A stretch of DNA of 64,000 nt from an uncultured Flavobacteriaceae bacterium (GCA_947493175.1 CANLQD010000001.1:372001-436000), one strand, 5' to 3'. Shown: positions 28,174-37,623, counted from the stretch's first letter. Notes: generated by a model from the sequence alone, not told the origin. Translations and numbers: made by a program.

Positions 28174-28644
28174 ATGAAATCGAATAACGATACCGTAAAA
28201 ATTGATGGCATTGACAAAAAAATCCTAAGATTTTTGATGTCCGATGCACGCAAACCGATATTGGAGATTGCTCGAAGCATTGGTATATCAGGGGCCGCAA
28301 TTCATCAACGCCTACGGAAATTGGAAGCGTCGGGGCTATTGGCCGGTTCCAAATTTGTGATCAATGCAAAAGTTATGGGCTATACGACCATGGCCTATGT
28401 TGGCATTTATTTGGACAAGGCGATGAGCAACCCTGTTGCGGTAAAGCAATTGAAAAAGATTCCTGAGGTTTTGGAATGTCACTATACCACTGGCAACTGG
28501 TCTATCTTGGTAAAAATACTATGTCGTGACAACGAGCACCTGATGCAGGTACTTAACAATGAAATTCAGCAAATAGAAGGGGTTTCAAGAACGGAAACCT
28601 TCATTTCATTGGCACAACAAATTGATCGGCAGATTACTATTTGA
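28174..28644 (+). CDS. Lrp/AsnC-family transcriptional regulator
   Basis: A 156-residue regulator with an N-terminal winged helix-turn-helix (DKKILRFLMSDARKPI, then GISGAAIHQRLRKLEASG) and a C-terminal RAM ligand-binding domain (VGIYLDKAM, CHYTTGNWSILVKI). The family senses amino acids. It lies 124 bases downstream of the saccharopine dehydrogenase gene, which is a likely target by context. A -7-like TACTTTTA lies at 28144-28151. The 3' end overlaps the convergent acetyltransferase gene by 8 bases. Confidence 0.9.
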   Translation: MKSNNDTVKIDGIDKKILRFLMSDARKPILEIARSIGISGAAIHQRLRKLEASGLLAGSKFVINAKVMGYTTMAYVGIYLDKAMSNPVAVKQLKKIPEVLECHYTTGNWSILVKILCRDNEHLMQVLNNEIQQIEGVSRTETFISLAQQIDRQITI

Positions 28645-29074
28645 CCAAAGGAAATTCGTACAACACCAAAGAGGCATTTGTATCAACGCCATCGGCCCCC
28701 TCGTAGGTCTTTTGGGCAGCCAGGTTCGACTTTTCGGTCAGCACCCATGCCTCTGAACACCCTAAGGACTTTCCGTGTTGGCAAAGATATCGCACCAATC
28801 CTTTTCCGATTCCCATGTTTCGATACGCTTCAACCACACTTAGTTCGTTGATGAAAAGCTGCGGCTCCTTATCGGGATGCACGTAATGAACTCCCGATAC
28901 CATCCCTACTACTTCCTCTTCTACAAAAGCAAGTGCCAAATGGTGGCGGTTATCGTTCAAAAACTCAAGGGCCCTGTCGGTTTTGATACAATCATCGAAC
29001 AAACGATCACCGATATGCTCCAAAACTTCTATGTCTTCACCAGTGGCCAATCGAATATTTATGGTGGTTTTCAT
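28637..29074 (-). CDS. GNAT-family N-acetyltransferase
   Basis: A 145-residue acetyl-CoA-dependent transferase. The acetyl-CoA loop appears as VVEAYRNMGIGKGLVRYL (Q/RxxGxG/A type), preceded by the strand LFINELSV and followed by EAWVLTEKSNLAAQKTYEG. It resembles aminoglycoside 3-N-acetyltransferase-like GNATs in general layout, but the substrate cannot be told. I start at MKTTINIRLATGED (29074). Confidence 0.82.
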   Translation of the reverse strand: MKTTINIRLATGEDIEVLEHIGDRLFDDCIKTDRALEFLNDNRHHLALAFVEEEVVGMVSGVHYVHPDKEPQLFINELSVVEAYRNMGIGKGLVRYLCQHGKSLGCSEAWVLTEKSNLAAQKTYEGADGVDTNASLVLYEFPLVK

Positions 29075-29094
29075 AAGCGCTAGTTTTTCCAAAC

Positions 29095-29125
29095 AAAAAA
29101 CCTACCCGAGTAGCGGGCAGGTTTT
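29095..29125 (-). terminator. Terminator of the zinc metallopeptidase gene
   Basis: On the minus strand AACCTGCCCG and CGGGTAGGTT form a stem with a short loop followed by TTTTTTG, 26 bases after the peptidase stop codon. Confidence 0.8.
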
Positions 29126-29150
29126 GTAATCATATTGTTGTATTGGCGCG

Positions 29151-29846
29151 TTAGTCCCTACCGGCAAATACCTGCATTCCCCAGTAGACCAAGGTCGCCA
29201 AAGAACCGATGGCAGCTACCAAATAAGTACGAGCCGCCCATTTCAAAGCATCTTCGGAGCCTTTGTATTCCTGTTGGGTAACAATATTTTTAGATTTTAA
29301 CCAAGCCAAAGCCCTATTACTGGCATCGTACTCTACCGGTAAAGTTATGAAGCTGAACAAGGTGGCGAAGCCCATCATCACAAGACCAGCAATGGCCACC
29401 CAATAGCCGAGACCTACCCCCGCTGCGGCTCCTAACATGAGCCCTCCAAAAACAACCCACATACTCATGCCCGAGGTTACCTGTACTACTGGCACCAACT
29501 TAGAACGCATGGTTAGCCACTCATACGCCTGGGCGTGTTGCACGGCATGGCCACATTCATGTGCCGCAACGGCAGCGGCGGCGGCATTCCGTTGGTTATA
29601 AACACCTTCACTAAGGTTGACCGTTTTATTTGCCGGGTTGTAGTGATCGGTAAGCATCCCTCCGGTCGAAACCACCTTCACATCCCGAATACCATGGTCG
29701 GCCAACATTTTTTCGGCAATTTCGGCACCGCTCATCCCGTTTTGCAATTGCACCTGACTGTAATGCTTGAACTTGCTTTTCAATCGGCTGCTTACCAGCC
29801 AACTTACCAAAGCTATAGCCCCTATTAATATATAATATCCCATCAT
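29151..29846 (-). CDS. Membrane zinc metallopeptidase, YugP family
   Basis: A 231-residue membrane protein with an N-terminal membrane segment and two to three C-terminal segments. The zinc site is AAHECGHAVQHA (HExxH) at about residues 95-106. The family is predicted to be a membrane-bound neutral peptidase; its substrates are unknown. It is a single-gene unit with its own terminator. Confidence 0.88.
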   Translation of the reverse strand: MMGYYILIGAIALVSWLVSSRLKSKFKHYSQVQLQNGMSGAEIAEKMLADHGIRDVKVVSTGGMLTDHYNPANKTVNLSEGVYNQRNAAAAAVAAHECGHAVQHAQAYEWLTMRSKLVPVVQVTSGMSMWVVFGGLMLGAAAGVGLGYWVAIAGLVMMGFATLFSFITLPVEYDASNRALAWLKSKNIVTQQEYKGSEDALKWAARTYLVAAIGSLATLVYWGMQVFAGRD

Positions 29847-29956
29847 AACATTTCGATTTTTAAATTACATAAAGATACTAAAGATTCCCTTTTTATATCT
29901 TACACTTAGATTCTTGAGATTTCCACATTCGCAGAAATTTTCCAAACTATGTACGC

Positions 29957-30003
29957 AAAAACCCCGCCATTCTTCCTGAATTAGTCAAAAGGAAGCGGCG
30001 GGG
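29957..30003 (-). terminator. Terminator of alanine dehydrogenase
   Basis: On the minus strand CCCCGCC-GCTTCCTT and AGGAAGAATGGCGGGG form a long stem followed by TTTTTG, starting 25 bases after the ald stop. Confidence 0.8.
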
Positions 30004-30028
30004 CCCATAGAACTGACAGAATGTACGT

Positions 30029-31129
30029 TTATGCCATGGTCGCTTCCCAATCGAAGGCTTCAATAATTTCCTCGTAGACAACGCCCCCCTTCACAATGTT
30101 CAACCCTTTTTGCAGTGTCGGATCGGTCTCGGTTGCTTTTTCCCACCCTAAACTTGCCAACTTTAGCACATAGGGCAGGGTTACATTGGTCAAAGCCATC
30201 GTAGAGGTATAGGGTACGGCTCCCGGCATATTGGCCACAGAGTAATGTACCACATCATCGATGATATAAATAGGATCTTCATGGGTAGTTGGCCTGGTCG
30301 TCTCTACACAGCCCCCTTGGTCGACGGCAACATCGACAATGACCGTTCCCGGGCGCATCTCTTTTAACATATCTCGTGTAATGAGATTCGGTGCCTTGGC
30401 CCCTTTCAATAACACACCGCCAATGATCAAATCATGGTCTTTGATATGTTTGCGAATATTGAACTCGTTCGAAAATTCGGTGACCACGTGTGGTGGCATA
30501 ACATCGTTCACATAGCGAAGTCGTTTCATATTGATATCCAAAATCGTAACATGCGCCCCAAGCCCAGCTGCCATTTTTGCAGACTGAATACCTACGACCC
30601 CGGCACCCAAGACCAATACCTTTCCTGGAGCAACCCCCGGAACACCCCCCAACAATACACCACGGCCCTTTACGGGCTTTTCCAAATACTTTGCCCCCTG
30701 TTGAATGGCCATGCGACCAGCTACTTCTGACATAGGGGTTAACAGTGGCAAGGATCCATCAGTATCCTCGACCGTTTCGTAGGCAATACAAACCGCTTTG
30801 CTTTGAATCATTGCTTTGGTCAACGGCTCGCTCGAAGCGAAATGAAAATAGGTAAAAACCACTTGGCCAGGCTGCACCAGGTCATATTCTTCCACAATGG
30901 GTTCTTTTACTTTTACAATCATATCGCTCATCGCGTACACTTGACCTATAGTGTCTAAAATAATTGCTCCGGCCTTTTTGTAATCGGCGTCAAAAAAACC
31001 ACTCCCTTCACCAGCAGTAGACTGTATGTACACCGTATGATCGTTCTTTACTAATTCATAGACTCCGGCCGGTGTCATACCGACGCGACTTTCGTTGTTT
31101 TTAATTTCTTTTGGAACTCCAACGGTCAT
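30029..31129 (-). CDS. ald: Alanine dehydrogenase
   Basis: A 366-residue NAD-dependent enzyme interconverting alanine with pyruvate and ammonia. The N-terminal VPKEIKNNESRVGMTPAGV block, the catalytic-lysine strand VKVKEPI, and the dinucleotide fold VLVLGAGVVGIQSAKMA are all present. Length fits the family. The AT-rich upstream region (31130-31230) is presumably its promoter, though no exact TAnnTTTG is seen. Confidence 0.94.
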   Translation of the reverse strand: MTVGVPKEIKNNESRVGMTPAGVYELVKNDHTVYIQSTAGEGSGFFDADYKKAGAIILDTIGQVYAMSDMIVKVKEPIVEEYDLVQPGQVVFTYFHFASSEPLTKAMIQSKAVCIAYETVEDTDGSLPLLTPMSEVAGRMAIQQGAKYLEKPVKGRGVLLGGVPGVAPGKVLVLGAGVVGIQSAKMAAGLGAHVTILDINMKRLRYVNDVMPPHVVTEFSNEFNIRKHIKDHDLIIGGVLLKGAKAPNLITRDMLKEMRPGTVIVDVAVDQGGCVETTRPTTHEDPIYIIDDVVHYSVANMPGAVPYTSTMALTNVTLPYVLKLASLGWEKATETDPTLQKGLNIVKGGVVYEEIIEAFDWEATMA

Positions 31130-31230
31130 ATTGATTATTATTGATTACAAAGCAAAATTGAAATAATTATGCCTTAAATAAAAATTTAATCGATAAAAAT
31201 AGGGGTATACATGTAAAAAAGTAAAAATTT

Positions 31231-31270
31231 TTACTATCACCCCCTAAAAAAAAGGAGGGGGTAGTGGTAA
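31231..31270 (-). terminator. Terminator of the SemiSWEET gene
   Basis: TACTATCACCCCCT (31232-31245) and AGGGGGTAGTGGTA (31256-31269) pair with G-U wobbles, with a loop of A residues; on the minus strand it is followed by an AT-rich tract. Confidence 0.55.
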
Positions 31271-31278
31271 TATAAAAA

Positions 31279-31533
31279 CTATTTATACTTCAATTTTAAA
31301 ACGATAATGACGCAGGCCAACGCGGCAGTCACAAAATTGGCAATAATGATGCTAATACTTCCGATTTCAATTCCGTAATAGAGCCATAACAGCAAGCCAG
31401 TTAAAAAAACAAGGTACATGGTAAGTGAAATGTCTTTGGTAGACTTGAGCTTCCAAGCTTTATATACCTGGGGTACAAAGGCCGAGGTAGTCAAGACGGC
31501 CGCTAAAAGACCAATGAATTCAATTTTCTGCAT
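31279..31533 (-). CDS. SemiSWEET sugar transporter
   Basis: An 84-residue membrane protein with three hydrophobic segments and the PQ motif in SAFVPQVYKAWKLKSTKDIS. SemiSWEETs dimerise to form a small sugar uniporter. The segment SLTMYLVFLTGLLLWLYYGI also fits the family. Which sugar is carried is unknown, and there are no obvious sugar-utilisation genes nearby. Confidence 0.88.
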   Translation of the reverse strand: MQKIEFIGLLAAVLTTSAFVPQVYKAWKLKSTKDISLTMYLVFLTGLLLWLYYGIEIGSISIIIANFVTAALACVIIVLKLKYK

Positions 31534-31692
31534 AATTTATACCAACTCGAGCCGTTCACCACCCTTTCATTCGGAAAATACTCGGCCAAACATTCTTAAC
31601 ATCATAAACAATGGATGCAAGCAATCCTGCTCGCACATCGCTCTTTTTAATGGAAAAGGCGCATCATACCTTCCTATGTTTTAAGGGTTTTG

Positions 31693-34600
31693 CTAGCCTA
31701 CAATATTGACTATCTTCCCCGGCACCACGATGATTCTTTTAGGGGTTCGGCCTTGTAACTGTTCTTGGGTTTTCTCATGGGCCAATACAGTGGCCTCGAT
31801 GTCTTCTTTCCCCATATCGGCCGGTAATTTCAGTTTAAAGCGCATTTTACCGTTGAATGAAATCGGATACTCTTTGCTGCTTTCCACCAAATATGTTGCA
31901 TCAAAAATGGGGAAAGGTGCAGTCGAAATCGATTCGGTATGCCCCAGTTTTTCCCAAAGTTCCTCAGCGATGTGCGGTGCGTAAGGAGAAACCAAAATGG
32001 CCAGTGGCTCCAAAATAGCACGACTACGACATTTTTGGGCCGTAAGTTCATTTACGCATATCATGAAGGTAGAAACCGAGGTGTTGAAGCTAAAGTTTTC
32101 GATATCTTCGGCTACTTTTTTGATGGTTTTGTGTAAAGTCTTTAGGCTCTCTGCTGAGGGGTCCTCCCCCTGGCCCCCTTCAGAGGAGGCGGAATTGGTT
32201 ACTTTGAATTCCCCGTTCGGTCCGGAATGATAAAGTTTCCAGAGTTTTTTTAGGAAACCATGTACCCCAGTGATGCCGGAAGTGTTCCAGGGCTTCGACT
32301 GTTCCAAGGGGCCCAGGAACATCTCGTACAAACGCAAACTGTCGGCCCCGTACTGCTCACAGATTTCATCGGGGTTGACGACGTTGTATTTGGACTTGGA
32401 CATTTTTTCGACTTCACGGGATACTACGTAAGGTTCTTCGCTAAGAAATTCCAAACCAGAGGAACTAATATCATCCAAAAAGTCCTTTCTATTCAAAATG
32501 TTTGAAGAGTCAACAAATTTTATATGAACTCTATTTGGAGATATCAAGGCTTCCGGCTCTTGAATGTTTTTACCACCTCCATCCTTAACTTTTTTAAGAA
32601 TTGCGTTCACAGCTTCTGAGCAGAGTTTATCTACTTTACCATCTTTCCTCCAAGATTCATACGAGGATTCAGATGTGACTAGTCTTCTATTTTCCAAAAT
32701 ATGTTTAGAGTCTCGTTCATATCTTATCTTCAACTCTAAAACATAAACAAAAGCACTCGTCCCTGTAATCATCCCTTGGTTGATCAGCTTTTTGGCAAAC
32801 TCGTCTTTGGGCGCCCATCCTTTGTCGAACATAAATTTTTGCCAGAAACGGGAATAGAGCAAATGTCCTGTGGCATGCTCACTACCCCCGATATAGAGGT
32901 CTACATCTTGCCAGTATGCAATGGCTTCTTTGGAGAAAATGGCCTCGTCGTTTTGCGGATCCATATACCGATTAAAGTACTGGGAACTCCCCGCCCAACC
33001 GGGCATGGTATTCAACTCGAGCGGAAAGACCGTTTGGTGGTCGATCAACTGATTGCTGACCACTGCCGACTGTTTTAGGTCCCATGCCCAATGGGTCGCA
33101 TTGCCCAATGGCGGTTCGCCCGTTTCGGTAGGTAAATACTTGTCGACTTCCGGTAGTTCCAATGGCAAGCACTCTTCATCCAACATTTGTGGCATTCCTT
33201 CGGCATCATAGTACACCGGAAAGGGTTCGCCCCAATAGCGTTGCCGACTGAACACGGCATCACGCAATCGGTAATTGATTTTTCCTTCGCCCTGCCCCAT
33301 TTTTTCCAATTCAAAAATGGCCCGTTTTACCGCTTTTTTATAGGGAAGTCCGTCCAGAAAATCAGAATTGGCAATGACCGTCTTTTCCTTATCCGAAAAC
33401 GCTTCCTCAGAAATATCGACCCCATCAAAAATATTGGGGATGGGAATATCGAAGTGTTTGGCAAAGTCATAATCGCGCTGATCGCCACAGGGTACGGACA
33501 TTACCGCTCCGGTTCCGTAGCCCGCCAACACGTAATCCCCGATCCATATCGGTATTGGTTCTTTGGTAAACGGATGCTCGGCATAGGCACCGGTAAACAC
33601 TCCGGAGATGGTCTTGACATCGGCCATTCGTTCCCGTTCCGAACGCTTGGCCGTGCTTTCGATATACCCATCTACCGCTTTTTTTTGTTCTGGCGTGGTT
33701 AGCAACGGCACCAACTCGTGCTCTGGGGCCAAGGTCATAAAACTGACACCAAATATGGTATCGGGACGAGTGGTGAAGACTTCGATTCCTTGGGTGGGCT
33801 GCTCATTGGGTTTGTCCTCCCCCCGACCCCCTCCAAAAGAGGGGGTCGGGGGGAGGATCTTGAACGTAACCGATGCCCCTTCGCTCCGCCCGATCCAATT
33901 GGTCTGGGAGTCTTTCAAAGGTTGTGGCCAGTCTATGGTTTCGAGTCCGTCTAAGAGACGTTGCGCATAGGCTGAGATACGCATACTCCATTGGGTCATT
34001 TTTTTTTGGACCACCGGGTGTCCTCCCCGCTCCGAAACCCCGTTCACGATTTCATCATTGGCTAAAACGGTTCCCAATGCCGGGCACCAGTTCACCTCGC
34101 TCTCCGCTAAATAGGTAAGTCTATATTTAAGCAATAGTTCCTGTTGTTGCTTCGTCGAAAACTGTTGCCACTCAGAAGCCGAAAAAGAAGGGGTGTCATC
34201 ATCGCAAGCGGCATTGATATCGGAATTCCCCGCTTTCTCGAACACCTGCACCAATGTTTCGATATCCTCGGCCCTATCAGTATCTTTGTTGTACCATGAA
34301 TTAAAGAGTTGTATAAAAATCCATTGGGTCCATTTGTAATAGCGAGGGTCAGAGGTACGCACCTCTCGACTCCAGTCGAATGAAAAACCGATTTTGTCCA
34401 ACTGTTCCCGGTACCTCTTTATATTGGTCTCGGTGGTAATCGCCGGGTGTTGCCCGGTTTGAATGGCATACTGTTCCGCCGGCAGGCCAAAAGAATCATA
34501 CCCTTGGGGATGCATTACATTATACCCCTGATGCCGCTTGTAACGGGCGTAAATATCACTGGCAATATACCCTAACGGATGCCCTACATGCAACCCGGCC

Positions 34601-34752
34601 CCTGAAGGATAGGGAAACATATCCAGCACATAGAATTTGGGTTTTAGCGGATCTCCTCCCTGGGACGGGTCTGGTGAGGTCGCTTTAAACGTCTGGTGTT
34701 CGGCCCAATACTTTTGCCATTTGGCCTCTATTTGATTGAAATCGTATTGCAT
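31693..34752 (-). CDS. leuS: Leucine-tRNA ligase with in-frame palindromic insertions
   Basis: A 1019-residue class I aminoacyl-tRNA synthetase, longer than most bacterial LeuRS (about 860-950). The HIGH-type motif GLHVGHPLGY, the editing domain (FTTRPDTIFGVSFMTLAPEH), and KMSKSKYNVV are intact. I start at MQYDFNQIEAKW (34752). Three short low-complexity segments (about residues 24-34, 298-312 and 854-864) are encoded by related GC-rich palindromic elements. The leucine-specific insertion just before KMSKS (about residues 664-764) is large, and AT-richer than its surroundings. All core motifs are present, so the enzyme should be active. Confidence 0.93.
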   Translation of the reverse strand: MQYDFNQIEAKWQKYWAEHQTFKATSPDPSQGGDPLKPKFYVLDMFPYPSGAGLHVGHPLGYIASDIYARYKRHQGYNVMHPQGYDSFGLPAEQYAIQTGQHPAITTETNIKRYREQLDKIGFSFDWSREVRTSDPRYYKWTQWIFIQLFNSWYNKDTDRAEDIETLVQVFEKAGNSDINAACDDDTPSFSASEWQQFSTKQQQELLLKYRLTYLAESEVNWCPALGTVLANDEIVNGVSERGGHPVVQKKMTQWSMRISAYAQRLLDGLETIDWPQPLKDSQTNWIGRSEGASVTFKILPPTPSFGGGRGEDKPNEQPTQGIEVFTTRPDTIFGVSFMTLAPEHELVPLLTTPEQKKAVDGYIESTAKRSERERMADVKTISGVFTGAYAEHPFTKEPIPIWIGDYVLAGYGTGAVMSVPCGDQRDYDFAKHFDIPIPNIFDGVDISEEAFSDKEKTVIANSDFLDGLPYKKAVKRAIFELEKMGQGEGKINYRLRDAVFSRQRYWGEPFPVYYDAEGMPQMLDEECLPLELPEVDKYLPTETGEPPLGNATHWAWDLKQSAVVSNQLIDHQTVFPLELNTMPGWAGSSQYFNRYMDPQNDEAIFSKEAIAYWQDVDLYIGGSEHATGHLLYSRFWQKFMFDKGWAPKDEFAKKLINQGMITGTSAFVYVLELKIRYERDSKHILENRRLVTSESSYESWRKDGKVDKLCSEAVNAILKKVKDGGGKNIQEPEALISPNRVHIKFVDSSNILNRKDFLDDISSSGLEFLSEEPYVVSREVEKMSKSKYNVVNPDEICEQYGADSLRLYEMFLGPLEQSKPWNTSGITGVHGFLKKLWKLYHSGPNGEFKVTNSASSEGGQGEDPSAESLKTLHKTIKKVAEDIENFSFNTSVSTFMICVNELTAQKCRSRAILEPLAILVSPYAPHIAEELWEKLGHTESISTAPFPIFDATYLVESSKEYPISFNGKMRFKLKLPADMGKEDIEATVLAHEKTQEQLQGRTPKRIIVVPGKIVNIVG
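32161..32190 (-). repeat. GC-rich palindromic element inside leuS, C-terminal copy
   Basis: GTCCTCCCCCTGGCCCCCTT (32161-32180) matches the left arm of the element at 33815 at most positions; the right arm is shortened (AGAGGAGGC). It is translated in frame as SSEGGQGED. Confidence 0.65.
33815..33857 (-). repeat. Perfect 19/5/19 palindrome inside leuS
   Basis: The left arm TCCTCCCCCCGACCCCCTC (33815-33833) and right arm (33839-33857) are exact reverse complements around CAAAA. It is translated in frame as PPTPSFGGGRGED within the editing domain region. Confidence 0.9.
34650..34680 (-). repeat. GC-rich palindromic element inside leuS, N-terminal copy
   Basis: ATCTCCTCCCTGGGACGGG followed by TCTGGTGAGG is a degenerate relative of the element at 33815, translated as SPDPSQGGDP just before the conserved KPKFYVLDMFPYP. 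Confidence 0.5.
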
Positions 34753-34830
34753 TTTAGGGGTTTGTTTTCCGTATCGGGCAAAAATAAGTTTATTCAATTT
34801 ACTTTCCTATTTTTACATTTTATACCTACT

Positions 34831-35709
34831 ATGGGCCAATCGTTCGAAAGCTATCAAAAACGGAAACTGATTTCTTCGTACTTCTCCGTAACGCTGAGTA
34901 TCGGGCTTGTACTTTTTTTGTTGGGGGTGTTGGGACTCCTTATTATGAACACAAAAAAAATGGCCGATCACTTCAAGGAACAGATTACCATTTCGGTCTT
35001 TTTAAAAGAAACGGCCAAGGAGGTCGAAGTGAACCAACTTCAAAAAAGCCTGGCAATGGCCGACTATATCAAATCGGCCACCTACGTATCCAAGGAAGAA
35101 GCTGCCGAGCAACACAGCGAGGAGATTGGTGAAAATTTCATGGATTTTCTTGGGTACAATCCTTTAAAGAATTCGATTGATGTACAACTGAACGCTGATT
35201 TTGTCTCCCCCGAACGTATCGAAGAAATTGCCACTGAACTGACCGCAAAAGGGTATGTTGAAGAGGTGAGCTATGACAAACCCCTTGTAGGGCTTCTGAA
35301 CGATAATGTTAAAAAAATCAGTTTTTGGATCTTGGTTGCCAGTGGCATCTTTACTTTCATTGCGGTTTTATTGATCAATAGTTCCATTCGTTTGAGCATC
35401 TATGCAAAACGCTTTATTATAAAGACCATGCAAATGGTCGGGGCCACCAAGGCATTTATTCGAAGACCCTTTATATGGACCAATGTTCAATTGGGCATGC
35501 TGGGCGCCTTTTTGGCAATGGTTGCCCTGGCAGGGCTATTGTATTATCTTGATACAATTTTTCCCGAACTGAATCTGTTCAGTGACCCTGTAATGCTGGC
35601 CATCCTATTTGGAGGGGTATTTGTTTTGGGCATTTTAATCTCACTCATCAGTACGTTCTTTGCCACCCAGCGTTTTCTGAATCTACGAACCGATGAACTG
35701 TATTATTGA
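34831..35709 (+). CDS. ftsX: Cell-division ABC permease FtsX
   Basis: A 292-residue inner-membrane protein: cytoplasmic N-terminus, one membrane segment (about 24-46), a large periplasmic domain, then three segments toward the C-terminus (for example FWILVASGIFTFIAVLLI). FtsX with FtsE controls septal peptidoglycan hydrolases during division. The ATG at 34831 is chosen; the frame upstream lies in the leuS promoter. No ftsE is adjacent, which is usual in flavobacteria. It heads a cluster with DUF3098, uppP and truB. Confidence 0.9.
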   Translation: MGQSFESYQKRKLISSYFSVTLSIGLVLFLLGVLGLLIMNTKKMADHFKEQITISVFLKETAKEVEVNQLQKSLAMADYIKSATYVSKEEAAEQHSEEIGENFMDFLGYNPLKNSIDVQLNADFVSPERIEEIATELTAKGYVEEVSYDKPLVGLLNDNVKKISFWILVASGIFTFIAVLLINSSIRLSIYAKRFIIKTMQMVGATKAFIRRPFIWTNVQLGMLGAFLAMVALAGLLYYLDTIFPELNLFSDPVMLAILFGGVFVLGILISLISTFFATQRFLNLRTDELYY

Positions 35710-35761
35710 ACTCTTTTAGGTCGATCAATTCCTAAAATTTGAGAGGGCTTTGCTAATACCC

Positions 35762-35790
35762 TTTGAAACAGTAACTTTTTCCTAAATTTG
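35762..35790 (+). promoter_or_regulatory. Promoter TTTG-N17-TAAATTTG of the DUF3098 gene
   Basis: TTTG (35762-35765) and TAAATTTG (35783-35790) give a good -33/-7 pair. The -7 box begins 12 bases before the ATG at 35795, so the leader should be nearly absent. Confidence 0.6.
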
Positions 35791-35794
35791 CACC

Positions 35795-36058
35795 ATGGCA
35801 AAAAATAAACACAACCAGCCCGAGCATCGAACCCAACAAGAATTTATCTTTCAAAAGAAGAACTATTTATTCATGTTCATAGGAATCGCCTGTATCGCTT
35901 TGGGATTTATTTTAATGAGCGGTGGTGGTAGCGATGACCCCAATGTCTTCAACGAGGAAATTTACAACTTTCGAAGAATTCGTTTGGCCCCTACGTTGGT
36001 ACTCATTGGCTTGGGAATCGAAGTCTATGCCATTTTGTTGAATCCTCATAAGAAGTAA
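35795..36058 (+). CDS. DUF3098 small membrane protein
   Basis: An 87-residue protein with two membrane segments ([20 protein letters not shown] and [19 protein letters not shown]) and the family motif between them, [20 protein letters not shown]. In flavobacteria DUF3098 genes regularly sit between ftsX and uppP, as here, hinting at a role in envelope growth or division, but no function is established. Confidence 0.85.
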   Translation: MAKNKHNQPEHRTQQEFIFQKKNYLFMFIGIACIALGFILMSGGGSDDPNVFNEEIYNFRRIRLAPTLVLIGLGIEVYAILLNPHKK

Positions 36059-36063
36059 TCAAT

Positions 36064-36849
36064 TTGGATTATTTAGAAGCCATTATCCTGGCCGTCATCG
36101 AGGGTATTACCGAATACTTGCCTGTGTCCTCTACGGGACATATGATCATCGCCTCTTCCTTTTTTGGTATTGCCCAAGAAGATTTTACGAAACTATTCAC
36201 CATCGTGATACAGTTGGGAACCATTTTATCGGTAGTGGTTCTTTATTTTAAGCGTTTTTTTCAAACAATCGATTTTTACTATAAACTATTGGTCGCGTTC
36301 ATTCCGGCGGTGGTGCTTGGTCTTTTACTAAGCGATGTCATCGATTCTTTATTAGAAAATCCCATTACGGTTGCTATTTCTTTGGTACTTGGGGGCGTGG
36401 TACTTCTAAAGGTAGATGATTGGTTCGGTGATGCCGAAGAAACCGATATTTCTTACGCTACTGCTTTCAAGATAGGGCTTTTTCAATGCCTTGCCATGAT
36501 ACCCGGGGTCTCTCGAAGTGGCGCGAGCATTGTCGGGGGAATGAGCCAAAAACTATCCCGTACGGCTGCGGCGGAGTTTTCTTTTTTCTTGGCAGTACCT
36601 ACCATGCTAGGAGCGACCCTAAAAAAGAGCTATGACTATTACAATGCAGGATTTACGTTGACATCGGACCAAATCAACCTGTTGATTATCGGAAACGTTG
36701 TCGGATTTTTAGTAGCCTTGCTCGCCATCAAGACCTTTATCGGTTACCTCAGCAAACACGGTTTTAAACTGTTCGGCTACTATCGAATCGTCGTAGGGGT
36801 CGCCCTGCTGCTCATTCATTATTTTGTTCGTCCTTTAACGGTAATCTGA
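36064..36849 (+). CDS. uppP: Undecaprenyl-diphosphate phosphatase
   Basis: A 261-residue integral membrane enzyme that dephosphorylates undecaprenyl diphosphate so the carrier can re-enter peptidoglycan synthesis. Both active-site blocks are intact: [16 protein letters not shown] near the N-terminus and [14 protein letters not shown] in the second half. The start codon is TTG (36064-36066), five bases after the DUF3098 stop; the next in-frame ATG would remove the first active-site region. The stop overlaps the truB ATG (TGATG). Confidence 0.95.
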   Translation: MDYLEAIILAVIEGITEYLPVSSTGHMIIASSFFGIAQEDFTKLFTIVIQLGTILSVVVLYFKRFFQTIDFYYKLLVAFIPAVVLGLLLSDVIDSLLENPITVAISLVLGGVVLLKVDDWFGDAEETDISYATAFKIGLFQCLAMIPGVSRSGASIVGGMSQKLSRTAAAEFSFFLAVPTMLGATLKKSYDYYNAGFTLTSDQINLLIIGNVVGFLVALLAIKTFIGYLSKHGFKLFGYYRIVVGVALLLIHYFVRPLTVI

Positions 36850-37544
36850 TGACCAAGGACGATTTTTTAGAGGGACAGTTGCTATTGATCGACAAACCTC
36901 TTGGTTGGTCGTCTTTTCAGGCAGTCAATAAACTGAAGTGGGCCATTCGCAGAAAATTCAATCTAAAAAAAATTAAAATTGGCCATGCTGGAACGCTGGA
37001 TCCATTGGCCACCGGACTCCTTTTGATCTGCACCGGTAAATTCACGAAAAAAATAAATGACTTACAGGGTCAAGTCAAGGAATATACGGGTACTATTACA
37101 TTGGGTGCCACTACCCCATCGTACGACTTGGAGTCAGCGATAAATGCCACTTTTCCAACGGACCATGTTACCGAGGCAATGATCGAGGAAACCGCTTCCC
37201 AATTTCTTGGTGAAATCGAACAACGCCCTCCTATTTTTTCAGCGCTCAAAAAAGATGGTAAACGGCTCTACGAATACGCAAGGGAAGGAAAAGAGGTCGA
37301 AATCAAAACCCGAAAAGTAACCGTTTCACAATTTGAAATCACGGCTATAAAAATGCCTGAAGTGCATTTTCGTGTGGTCTGCAGCAAAGGAACTTATATA
37401 CGGTCTTTGGCACACGACTTTGGGGAATCATTGGAGAGTGGCGGACATTTATCGGTACTCAGAAGAACCAAAATAGGAGATTACAACGTAAATAATGCCC
37501 TTGACCCATTGGTTTTTGCCAAAAATTTATTGGGAGAGGCATGA
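36849..37544 (+). CDS. truB: tRNA pseudouridine-55 synthase
   Basis: A 231-residue enzyme that isomerises U55 in the T-loop of tRNA. The catalytic aspartate is in GHAGTLDPLATGLLL, and KRLYEYAREG and CSKGTYIRSLAHDFG are further family motifs. It lacks the C-terminal PUA-like extension of longer homologues, as is common in Bacteroidota. It is translationally coupled to uppP. Confidence 0.95.
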   Translation: MTKDDFLEGQLLLIDKPLGWSSFQAVNKLKWAIRRKFNLKKIKIGHAGTLDPLATGLLLICTGKFTKKINDLQGQVKEYTGTITLGATTPSYDLESAINATFPTDHVTEAMIEETASQFLGEIEQRPPIFSALKKDGKRLYEYAREGKEVEIKTRKVTVSQFEITAIKMPEVHFRVVCSKGTYIRSLAHDFGESLESGGHLSVLRRTKIGDYNVNNALDPLVFAKNLLGEA

Positions 37545-37623
37545 TAATTGTTCGAATAAATAAGTGAAACTTTCCATTCAACGATTATTTAAAATATTTT
37601 TATAAAATTGTGGTTATAGCATT

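Noticed and set aside
33803..33991. Frameshift or pseudogene in leuS because of low-complexity peptide
   Set aside because: The frame is intact through the palindrome and all catalytic motifs follow in the same frame.
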